Positions 9,083-17,025 of a stretch of 64,000 nucleotides of DNA are shown here, piece by piece. The stretch comes from JAHDFB01 sp965658745 (GTDB lineage: Bacteria > Bacteroidota > Bacteroidia > Chitinophagales > Saprospiraceae), in NCBI GenBank assembly GCA_965658745.1, contig CBFHTK010000002.1:310001-374000 (forward strand), written 5' to 3'. The notes under the pieces are model-generated. The model was given only the letters and a program-made list of their open reading frames with translations. It was not told where the DNA came from and did not search any database. A program made the translations under genes and the position numbers. Numbering within the stretch: the first letter of the stretch is position 1; each line of letters begins with the position of its first letter.

Positions 9083-9114
9083 AAAAAAAGCCTTCAACTT
9101 TTGTTGAAGGCTTT
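9083..9114 (-). terminator. Terminator of the tRNA-Ser/tRNA-Pro transcript
   Basis: AAAGCCTTCAAC-TTTT-GTTGAAGGCTTT is a perfect 12-bp stem; on the minus strand it runs into seven T. It begins 9 bases after the 3' end of tRNA-Pro. Confidence 0.8.
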
Positions 9115-9122
9115 GTAGTATG

Positions 9123-9197
9123 TAGGGGTGAAAGGATTCGAACCTTCGACCCCTTGGTCCCAAACCAAGTGCGCTAACCGGACTGCGCTACACCCCT
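9123..9197 (-). tRNA. tRNA-Pro (anticodon TGG)
   Basis: A complete cloverleaf on the minus strand: acceptor AGGGGTG/CACCCCT, anticodon stem CTTGG/CCAAG with loop TTTGGGA, and T-loop GGTTCGAATCC. CCA is not encoded. It lies 24 bases after tRNA-Ser. Confidence 0.93.
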
Positions 9198-9221
9198 ATA
9201 CTTTTTTATATTTTAGGCTGG

Positions 9222-9308
9222 CGGTGAGAGGGGGATTCGAACCCCCGGTACCGTTTCCAGTACGCCAGTTTAGCAAACTGGTGGTTTAAGCCACTCACCC
9301 ACCTCACC
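9222..9308 (-). tRNA. tRNA-Ser (anticodon GCT)
   Basis: 87 bases with the long variable arm of class II tRNAs. Anticodon stem CCAGT/ACTGG encloses loop TTGCTAA. Acceptor GGTGAGG pairs with TCTCACC and the discriminator is G. It is the first gene of a two-tRNA unit. Confidence 0.93.
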
Positions 9309-9556
9309 GTAATTTCTCCTCCGACAAAAGCACCTTCGTACTTTGCGGGGGCAAATATAGATTATTTTCATCTAAAGAAGAATATTTACAACCAAAATAC
9401 TGCACGTTTCTTTATCTAGTAATTTGTGGTTTTCTAACAATTTGATTTCTAACTATTTAGTTGGAAAAATGACTAGATATTATTCATAGTTTTTGAAATA
9501 ATCATTTTTAGTACAATGCATTGGGTACCCAATTAAGTTTGGATTTGTAGTTTCGA

Positions 9557-10833
9557 TCAACTCAAAAAATCAATTGCATTTTTGATGAATAGGCGATCGT
9601 ATAGGTCCATTTTTTTCTGAAAGATCTTGACAATGTATTCGTAGTATTCATTCATTTCTCCTTTTTCGATTTGGCACATGTAGTAGTCTGATCCATACAT
9701 GATCTTAGTATTCAATTCTGAGTCGGTTTTTAGTTTTTTATAGATCGCTTTTACATTGGCTTTGGTATAGAAGGAATATGATAGATCGGCAAAAACATGC
9801 TGGTGATTTTTGATCAGTTGGAAAGTTCTTTCTACTGTCCCATTCATATCACCTTTTCGATAGTTTCTCCATTTTGTATTGTCCCCTAAATGCGCGATAT
9901 TGACTTTCAAATTAGGATATTTCTTCAGCACTCTTTCCCAATGCTCTGGTCTAATAAAGTACTTGGAAAAATCATTTCCACTTTTGCGACTGTTCTTTAA
10001 GTGAATTGTTTTGGATTTTGGTTCAAAATTACTGTCGAGATAATCTACCTTGATCACGTCTTTCGAGGGGTGGGTTCTTACACCACCGCAATGTGAGGTG
10101 ACTGGTATGTGCTTCTCTTCGCAAATTTTAAAAACCTTCATTAAAGCTGGATGGTAAGGTAGGTAACCAAGAGCAGGATATAGCTTAACTCCGTGAAAAT
10201 AGGTTTGCGTATTTGCTCCTGTACCATTGCTACTATTTGGAATAGGTGTGAACGCATCAACGAATTGTTCGAATAAATCAGGATTGTGTGGGTCAAGTGC
10301 AAAAAAATGGAATCACAGAGTCTTTATAGTCAAAAGTAATTCCAGCTGCCGTGTGCTTTGCGTTTCTTAGAGCTTTGATCTCAGCGATTTGCATATCAAA
10401 AGTCTCATCTGGTGTGCCATCAATAGCTCGTTCCATATGCATCATAAGTACAGATCCAAAAATATGCTTCAATTTTTCAGGGTGTGATTGTTGATAAATG
10501 TCAAAAAGCTGATCTGTAATATCCTTTGAAGTTTCCATAATTTTGAGTCCTGAAAAAGTCAGACCTCGTCAATTTAAGGTACTTTTTGACTAAGCCTTCT
10601 GAAATCCAGGTAACGTTTTTTAAGAATTTCTTTGGTATATGTTTATGTGTAAATGCATGGTAATGAATATCAATTACTGCATCTTTTATGTTGGTCCTTG
10701 TCTTCAATTCATCGAAGATTCGGCCTGTTTTTGGAGTTAACCTGAGTTTTGGATCGTCAGGAATATTTGAAGCCAATGCTTCAAAATTGATTTCAGAAAT
10801 AGACTGTGCTGGGGTAGATAAAGTGTTGCTCAT
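9557..10833 (-). pseudogene. Amidohydrolase-type TIM-barrel protein, broken by two frameshifts
   Basis: Three frames give one continuous protein of about 420 residues. The N-terminus starts at 10833 and carries the metal-site motif VIDIHYHAF. The middle part has MMHMERAIDG. The C-terminal part carries HGVKLYPALGYLPYHP, VTSHCGG and YGSDYY. The first switch falls near an A5 run at about 10551-10555 and the second at an A7 run at about 10301-10307; removing one base at each restores the frame (SDFSGLKIMET and IPFFALDPHNP). Both lie in homopolymers, so either real decay or base-call errors could explain them. The family hydrolyses amide, ester or decarboxylates aromatic substrates; the substrate here is unknown. 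Confidence 0.75.
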
Positions 10834-10987
10834 AAAGTTGTTTACTGCACATCAATGCGCGTGTTGTACTTTATAAATTTAAGGAATTTTTGTCTTAAGA
10901 TTTGAAAGACTTATGCTTTTTGTGATTGAGCTACATTATATGTATTAACAAAGAGATCTGCGAGGATCGAATAAAACTGGATCTTTT

Positions 10988-10999
10988 GGGCGAAAGCCC
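10988..10999 (+). repeat. Dispersed hairpin GGGC-GAAA-GCCC (copy b)
   Basis: Perfect core preceded by TTTT, intergenic, between the broken amidohydrolase and the terminator of the outer-membrane protein gene. Confidence 0.8.
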
Positions 11000-11028
11000 A
11001 GTATGTTTCTATTCAGTGGCAACAAACA

Positions 11029-11062
11029 AAAAAGGCAGAAACATTGAAGTTCCTGCCTTTTT
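11029..11062 (-). terminator. Terminator of the outer-membrane protein gene
   Basis: AAAAAGGCAG and CTGCCTTTTT form a 10-bp stem around a 14-base loop, 20 bases after the minus-strand stop codon; the minus strand continues with T. Confidence 0.75.
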
Positions 11063-11082
11063 ATCATGTTACTATTAATATC

Positions 11083-11934
11083 TTAAAAATGGTATGCAAA
11101 TCCTGTTGTAACAGTCAGGAAGTTCAACCAGTTTTTCACATAACCATCTCCAGGACCGGTAAAATCAGGATCAGTACCTACCGCTCCACCTCCTAAATAT
11201 CTGACATTTAAATATGCATCCACTGGCTCCATGAGCTGGTAACCTAGACGCACACTTGCATCCAGAATTGCACCGATTATTTCATTATCGGCTCCATTTA
11301 GGTAACTTACTGGCGCATAAATTCCATCAGCTTCGATTTCTGTGTAGAGCTTATCGTTGATATTTGCTCTTGTTCTGAATTTCAAGGCCGGAACAATACC
11401 TATGTCTGCATTTCTTCTAAAAAGAGAACCATCTAACGACTCAAAAGCAATTGTTGCATTTCTAATTTGTACAGTTGCTCCGAAGGCAAAATCGAAACGC
11501 TCATTATGCGCCATAAATTCACGCATATAGCTAATTCTGTAGAACGGGAAATTATAGAGGAAGTTGACTCCTGACCCTGCAGGGAACACCAAGTCATCAA
11601 TCACTAGATCTCTTTCAAGCAGTGCTTGAGATTCTAGTCGCAATGGCTGGTACAAAAGCGTTATGATATTCTTTCGGTTGAAGGTCATATCAAGAGAAAG
11701 TCGACTAACAGGGAATAGGACATCTTGGCCACCTTCATCTACATAGTTGAATTCGGTTCCCGAATTACTGAATTGAATCCTATGATCAAGTACCGCAACG
11801 TAGCCTAGTTCTGCTACAGCTCGTAGTTTGAATGAATTTGAGTTGGTTTCGATTTCTGCTTCAGTTGTTTGCGCAGTTAATCCGACGGCAAACATGCTCA
11901 TGAGCATTAGCAGTGCAATTAGTTTGTTTTTCAT
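11083..11934 (-). CDS. Outer-membrane beta-barrel protein, unknown role
   Basis: 283 residues with a signal peptide (cut near VGLTAQ, residue 21) and an all-beta pattern of amphipathic strands ending in the aromatic GFAYHF typical of outer-membrane insertion. No specific family signature is recognised. It is a single-gene unit with its own terminator. Confidence 0.7.
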   Translation of the reverse strand: MKNKLIALLMLMSMFAVGLTAQTTEAEIETNSNSFKLRAVAELGYVAVLDHRIQFSNSGTEFNYVDEGGQDVLFPVSRLSLDMTFNRKNIITLLYQPLRLESQALLERDLVIDDLVFPAGSGVNFLYNFPFYRISYMREFMAHNERFDFAFGATVQIRNATIAFESLDGSLFRRNADIGIVPALKFRTRANINDKLYTEIEADGIYAPVSYLNGADNEIIGAILDASVRLGYQLMEPVDAYLNVRYLGGGAVGTDPDFTGPGDGYVKNWLNFLTVTTGFAYHF

Positions 11935-12345
11935 TTTGATAATTTTTGCTGTAACATAAACTCGTTTACAAATGGATATGTTCTTTGATTTCTTGAATAT
12001 TATGAAATAATTTAGCTGGGGAGAGATATACGCTGATATGACATTATGGATAATATTGAAACATTAACACTTGCATGATTCTTTATCTACCGATTGTTTT
12101 TTTGCTGAATGTCATAATAGTATCTCTAGGTTTAGATGCATCTTTTACTTTGCAACTGATTTTGAATGCTATATACAGACTTAAGTTTTTTATGCTGCAT
12201 GATTTTAGCTTAGTTTTGCTACCTTTCTATTTTTTTTGACACAAAATGTAAACAAGAATTGATCGATATTTAGCATTATTTCATAAAGCGGTTTTCGATG
12301 TATAGCGGTTAATTAAGAAGGTCAACAAAAATTAACATATTGCAA
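11935..12345. other. Intergenic region between divergent genes
   Basis: About 410 bases hold the promoters of the barrel gene (minus) and moeA (plus). No convincing TAnnTTTG element, repeat or RNA structure was found by eye. Confidence 0.4.
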
Positions 12346-13560
12346 ATGATATCAGTTGAAGAAGCCTTGAAGTTAGTTCTAGAGCATAAACTGGCATTTT
12401 CAATGGAATCAATTCCATTGGAAGCTGCACTTGGGAGAATCCTTGCGGAGCCAATTTATGCAGATCGAGATTTTCCACCCTTTGATAGGGTCTGCATGGA
12501 TGGTATTGCGATCGCATATGATTCATTTGAGCAAGGTCGTAGATTATTTAAGATAGAAAGTGAAGGTGCTGCGGGTCAAGCCCAAAAGACTTTGAAAGAT
12601 GCAAATAACTGCATTGAAGTTATGACCGGAGCACCACGACCGATAGGGACCGATGCGGTTATAAGATATGAAGATCTCAATCGACTTGAAGATTCATTTC
12701 AAGTTGAAGTTGAACCACAACAAGGTAAGAATATTCATGTGCAGGGAAGGGATCAAAAGAAAGGTTCGATTCTACTTAAAAAAGGACAAATGATCAAACC
12801 AATTGACATTAATGTTTTGGCGACCTGCGGGAAATCTCAAGTGCAAGTAGTCAAGAATCCTAATGTTGCTATCATTGCGTCAGGAGAAGAACTTGTCTCA
12901 ATCGAAACTGAGCCTGAACCACACCAGATCAGAATGTCAAATGCACCTATGATCAAAGCTCATTTGAGTTTGCTGGGGCTCAATGCGACCATTTTTCACG
13001 TGCTGGATTCAAAACATTTAGTTGAAACTGAACTACGTCAGATATTGAATGATTACGATGTACTTATTTTATCTGGAGGTGTTTCAGCTGGTAAATACGA
13101 TTTGATTCCAAAAGCTTTGGAAGGACTCGGCCTAACTAAGGTTTTTCACAAAGTTCGACAGCGTCCAGGTAAGCCGTTCTTTTTTGGATCAAGTGATACT
13201 AAAAGAGCATTTGCCTTCCCGGGAAATCCCGTATCAGGCTTAGTTTGCTTGTTGAAGTATTTTGTGCCTTGGTATAGAGCTTCTCTAGGACTCAAGCATG
13301 ATTCATCATTGCGTGTCAAACTGGAAGAAAATACGCATTTTAAAGCTCCATTGACTACTTTTGCACAAGCAACACTACACCAAACCGACGATGGCCAATT
13401 GCTAGCTCGTGTTGTACGGGGAAACGGATCAGGAGACATGGTGTCACCAACTCAAGTAGATGGATTTATTGAGTTGCCTTATGGTAGAGATAATTACTTA
13501 GCTGGAGAATTCTACGATTTCTATCCATTTCAGAACATTGATATTCAAAGCATCAAGTAA
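12346..13560 (+). CDS. moeA: Molybdopterin molybdotransferase MoeA
   Basis: MoeA inserts molybdate into adenylylated molybdopterin, the last common step of molybdenum cofactor synthesis in the cytoplasm. Signatures: MISVEEAL start, PPFDRVCMDGIAI near residue 45, MTGAPRPIGTDAVIRYED near 95, SGEEL, LILSGGVSAGKYD near 235, and FAFPGNPVSG near 290. Length near 404 matches the family. I chose ATG 12346; a TTG two codons upstream is in frame but less likely. The stop overlaps the start of the next gene (TAATG), so it forms an operon with mobA. Confidence 0.95.
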   Translation: MISVEEALKLVLEHKLAFSMESIPLEAALGRILAEPIYADRDFPPFDRVCMDGIAIAYDSFEQGRRLFKIESEGAAGQAQKTLKDANNCIEVMTGAPRPIGTDAVIRYEDLNRLEDSFQVEVEPQQGKNIHVQGRDQKKGSILLKKGQMIKPIDINVLATCGKSQVQVVKNPNVAIIASGEELVSIETEPEPHQIRMSNAPMIKAHLSLLGLNATIFHVLDSKHLVETELRQILNDYDVLILSGGVSAGKYDLIPKALEGLGLTKVFHKVRQRPGKPFFFGSSDTKRAFAFPGNPVSGLVCLLKYFVPWYRASLGLKHDSSLRVKLEENTHFKAPLTTFAQATLHQTDDGQLLARVVRGNGSGDMVSPTQVDGFIELPYGRDNYLAGEFYDFYPFQNIDIQSIK

Positions 13561-14675
13561 TGGCAGAAGATCAGAATGTACATTTAAAGCACCCAAAAAT
13601 TGCGAGACACCTACCGCTGAAAGACGGTGCATCTACATACATTTTGAAAGGTTTTCAGACAGATGAGCGAGTTTCATTATGGTATGAATCCTTTGTAGGG
13701 TTTTCGAATGGTCAGGTTCGCAGCTTATTAATCACGGATAGTAAGCCAGTTTCATCTAATAATCGGACTTCTTACGAAGAATTTGATACGCAGTTTGGTC
13801 AAAGTGATGGAAATTCGGTTTTTGATCAACACCTTGCAGCTGTGAGAAGTCAAGTGATCTTCAAACAAAATAATGAGAGCGGGGGAGAGCAGGTTATTCT
13901 TTATTTAGGTCAAGGTCAATCATCGATTTTGGAGACCATAATGAAGAGCGGTGATTTGTATGCAGTAATAACAGAAACATCGGAGATGAAGTCCCAAATA
14001 GAGGGGAATTTTACATCAAGGAATTTTGCTGTAGTTGATCTTTCGGAGGTCAATATATTATATCATCAAATTATTGATCGAGCTGTTGAAAATGCTCCCA
14101 TTTTGAAAGGGCTTGTGCTTGCCGGTGGAAAAAGTGTGAGAATGAAACACAACAAAGCTGCGATCAGTTATCATGGTAAGCCTCAGGCGCAATATGTGGC
14201 TGAGTTGCTGGATAAAAATGGAATTCAGGCTCATATTTCAGTTGCTGAAAATAACAATGAAAAGTATGGTTCTTTTCCTATTATTGAGGATCGATTTGTC
14301 GGTCTTGGACCACTTGGTGCAATATGTTCAGCATTTCTAACTGATCCATCAGCAGCTTGGTTTGTCCTCGCCTGTGATTTGCCATTCATTGATTCAGAAG
14401 CTATTGAAACACTGAAGCAAGAGCGTGCAATTGGAAAGTTAGCGACGTCATTTTCGAATTCAGAAGAAGCTTTTCCAGAACCGCTAATTAGTATTTATGA
14501 ACCGTACATCTACCAAAGATTATTGCGATTTCTTAGTCTAGGATATGCTTGTCCACGCAAAGTCCTAATTAATAGTGATATTAAGAAAATTGTTCCTTCG
14601 AAATTAGATTGGTTGAGAAATGTAAATACACCACAAGATTTTGATTTGGCTTTGAAGGATCTCAAAAGCCAATAA
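13560..14675 (+). CDS. mobA: MobA-like molybdenum cofactor nucleotidyltransferase with an N-terminal extension
   Basis: Residues about 185-371 are a MobA-type nucleotidyltransferase (LVLAGGKSVRM at the start, VLACDLPF near 280, NVNTPQDFD at the end) that attaches a nucleotide to molybdopterin. The usual RMGxDKA reads RMKHNKA, changing the loop Gly and Asp. The first 180 residues form a separate domain I cannot name; similar extensions may be usual in Bacteroidota. The start overlaps the moeA stop, so the two are translated together. No other cofactor genes (moaA-E) are in the window. Confidence 0.85.
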   Translation: MAEDQNVHLKHPKIARHLPLKDGASTYILKGFQTDERVSLWYESFVGFSNGQVRSLLITDSKPVSSNNRTSYEEFDTQFGQSDGNSVFDQHLAAVRSQVIFKQNNESGGEQVILYLGQGQSSILETIMKSGDLYAVITETSEMKSQIEGNFTSRNFAVVDLSEVNILYHQIIDRAVENAPILKGLVLAGGKSVRMKHNKAAISYHGKPQAQYVAELLDKNGIQAHISVAENNNEKYGSFPIIEDRFVGLGPLGAICSAFLTDPSAAWFVLACDLPFIDSEAIETLKQERAIGKLATSFSNSEEAFPEPLISIYEPYIYQRLLRFLSLGYACPRKVLINSDIKKIVPSKLDWLRNVNTPQDFDLALKDLKSQ

Positions 14676-14874
14676 CATACCTTCAATTTTGGTGAGTATT
14701 TACACGTTATCACTTTTGATTGCACAGTTTCTTTTTCAATAATTGTCATCCTTGATATTATTCGGACGAAAACAGATGTATTATAGTTCACTTGTCAATC
14801 TTGAACTGCTCTTTTACAGATATTATATTGAATTACGTCGCATTTGATTTAACTTTAGAAATAGATTTTTAGGT

Positions 14875-15897
14875 ATGTGTAAAGCTGAGGCGTATATTGT
14901 GTTTGTCCTAATCTTGTTAAGCTTGATTGCTTGCGGGGATGACAAGGATGTCGATCGCTTACCTTATCCCGAATTGATGGAATTTCCCGCCTATTTTGAT
15001 GCAATAAATGTTCCCGAGGATAATCCGTATTCTTATGAGCGATGGGAGATTGGTAAGGCATTGTTCTTTGACCCGATCCTTTCACGAGATAGCAGTATTT
15101 CTTGTGCAGATTGTCATAAACAGGAATTAGCTTTTAGCGACAATGTTGCCATTAGTCCTGGAGTTGACGGATTGCTAGGAAGTAGAAATGCTCCTACACT
15201 TGCCAATGTTGGATTTCAACCTTACTATTTAACTGAAGGCGGCTTACCTACTCTAGAAATGCAAGTCTTAGTGCCAATTCAAGAACATGCGGAGTTTGAC
15301 TTTAATATTGTCCTTATTGCAGCTCGCCTAAAGAATAGCTCTTACTACAATGATTGGATAGAAGATGTGTTCGACAGAAAACCTGATTCGTATGTGATAA
15401 CGCGGTCGATTGCCACGTTTGAACGCTCATTGATTAGTGCTCAGAGTCCTTATGATCAATTTATTCAGGGAGATGAAGAGGCATTGAGTGAATCTGCTAG
15501 AGCTGGTATGGACTTGTTCTTTAGCGATGCGCTTTCCTGTTCAGAATGTCACGGTGGGCCTAATTTTACGACATATGCTTTTGAGAACAATGGACTATAT
15601 GAAGTTTACGATGATCCTGGTCGATTCAGAGTTACAAATGACCCTTCAGATATAGCGAGATTTAAAGTACCCACATTAAGGAATATCGAACTCACAGCTC
15701 CGTACATGCACAACGGATCCCTTCAAAGTCTTGATGAAGTGTTGGAGCATTACAATACTGGAGGGTTTTCACATATGCACAAAAGTGAACTCATACGACC
15801 TTTGGGCTTGAGCCCTAAAGATTTAAATCAACTTAAAGATTTCCTTTTTAGTCTCACAGACCGTAACTTTAAGGATAATCCACTTTTTAAACCATAG
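14875..15897 (+). CDS. Dihaem cytochrome c peroxidase of the MauG/MbnH type, lipoprotein
   Basis: Lipobox Cys20 (LIAC). Haem sites are C77-AD-C80-H81 and C222-SE-C225-H226, followed by the conserved ELTAPYMHNGSL block with a candidate axial Met. Length 340 fits the MauG/MbnH branch of bacterial dihaem peroxidases. Its direct neighbour 30 bases downstream is MbnP-like, the usual substrate partner of MbnH, which oxidises a Trp of MbnP to kynurenine to build a copper site. That pairing favours a protein-modifying role over plain peroxide removal, by inference. A related gene sits at 33534-34604. Confidence 0.85.
   Translation: MCKAEAYIVFVLILLSLIACGDDKDVDRLPYPELMEFPAYFDAINVPEDNPYSYERWEIGKALFFDPILSRDSSISCADCHKQELAFSDNVAISPGVDGLLGSRNAPTLANVGFQPYYLTEGGLPTLEMQVLVPIQEHAEFDFNIVLIAARLKNSSYYNDWIEDVFDRKPDSYVITRSIATFERSLISAQSPYDQFIQGDEEALSESARAGMDLFFSDALSCSECHGGPNFTTYAFENNGLYEVYDDPGRFRVTNDPSDIARFKVPTLRNIELTAPYMHNGSLQSLDEVLEHYNTGGFSHMHKSELIRPLGLSPKDLNQLKDFLFSLTDRNFKDNPLFKP
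15804..15815. repeat. Palindrome GGGCTTGAGCCC inside the MbnH-like gene
   Basis: TTTGGGCTTGAGCCCTAAA resembles the dispersed hairpin but has a different centre. It encodes LGLSPK, a common peptide at this place in the family, so it may be coincidence. Confidence 0.35.
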
Positions 15898-15926
15898 TAG
15901 ATAGCAACACATAAAACAAAAGTGAA

Positions 15927-16907
15927 ATGAAATTATATCGTACTCTATTCTTAGTAATCCTTTTTTCTTCAAGCTTCTTTATTGGCAACACGCAAGTAAA
16001 CTTGAATTTGAACATTCAACATTTGTTGGGGTCGGAGGCTTTCGCATTTGATCAACAAGTGAATTCAACCGAAGGGCATCCTTTTGAAATAAGTAGATTG
16101 CAATACTATATTTCTCAGATATCTGTTTTTCACGATGATGGAAAACAAACAAAGATCAAAGATACCTGGGCATTGATTACAACTGGTAATAAAGAAGAAA
16201 GTACAATCGAACTTGGTGAATATGACATGACGCAAGTTGATAAGATTATATTTCATATTGGTGTGGAAGAGGACGTGAATCATGACGATCCAGCTCTTTG
16301 GCCTGCAGATCATCCATTAGCTCCTAAGAATCCGTCCATGCACTGGGGCTGGGTAGGAGGTTATCGTTTTGTAGCTATGGAGGGCTTATGTGGCGCTGCA
16401 ATGAATGAAACATTTCAGATGCATTCAGTTGGAGACGAGATTTACACATTAGTGCAAGTTGAAGTTGATGAGCATGCGACGGATGGTTTAATTACAGTAG
16501 ATTTAAAAGCTGATTACATAAGAACCTTAGATGGAATTGATGCAAGTAAGGGGTTTATCCAACATGGGGCGTTAAATGAAGCAGCAGTGATGATGTCAAA
16601 TTTTGAAGACTATGTATTTACGGATGCTAATGGGGTTGTTTCTAATGAAGAATTCGAAGTTGATTTCAGCATGTATGTTTATCCAAATCCTGTAGTGAAT
16701 AATTTCGTAACTGTTGAACTTGCTGATAACTTAATTTCAGGATTGAATTACCAACTTTTTAATGGAGCGGGCAAGATTATCGCACAGCAACCTATTGAAG
16801 ATAATGTCTTTCGAGTCGAATTAGCTGGGCAATCTCAAGTTTACTTTTTACAAGTTTTAGATGATAAGCAGCAAATCATCGCGTCCAAAACAATTTCAGT
16901 TCAGTAG
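15927..16907 (+). CDS. MbnP-like copper protein with T9SS sorting domain
   Basis: After a signal peptide (residues 1-22) comes an MbnP-like domain: ISRLQYYISQISVF near residue 55, the IGVEEDVNHDDPALWPADHPL loop near 110, and MHWGWVGGYRFVAMEG near 137. Known MbnP proteins bind copper with a kynurenine made from Trp by MbnH; the Trp residues of this region are candidates. The C-terminal 80 residues (YVYPNPVVNNF onward) are a T9SS sorting domain, so this version is exported to the cell surface rather than kept in the periplasm. It lies between the MbnH-like and FG-GAP genes. Confidence 0.82.
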   Translation: MKLYRTLFLVILFSSSFFIGNTQVNLNLNIQHLLGSEAFAFDQQVNSTEGHPFEISRLQYYISQISVFHDDGKQTKIKDTWALITTGNKEESTIELGEYDMTQVDKIIFHIGVEEDVNHDDPALWPADHPLAPKNPSMHWGWVGGYRFVAMEGLCGAAMNETFQMHSVGDEIYTLVQVEVDEHATDGLITVDLKADYIRTLDGIDASKGFIQHGALNEAAVMMSNFEDYVFTDANGVVSNEEFEVDFSMYVYPNPVVNNFVTVELADNLISGLNYQLFNGAGKIIAQQPIEDNVFRVELAGQSQVYFLQVLDDKQQIIASKTISVQ

Positions 16908-17025
16908 AGACTAAGTAAACGAGTTGTTTAGGATTGATTATAGATATTAAGGGATGAATCTTAGGTCTCTGAGTTTTTTTAGATTTGTATCTTATTTTCT
17001 TTGTAATCTCAATTCTATCCAGACA

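Noticed and set aside
15804..15815. Counting GGGCTTGAGCCC as a full copy of the dispersed hairpin
   Set aside because: The centre does not fit GNAA and the codons (LGLSPK) are common at this place in the protein family; listed only as a possible relative.
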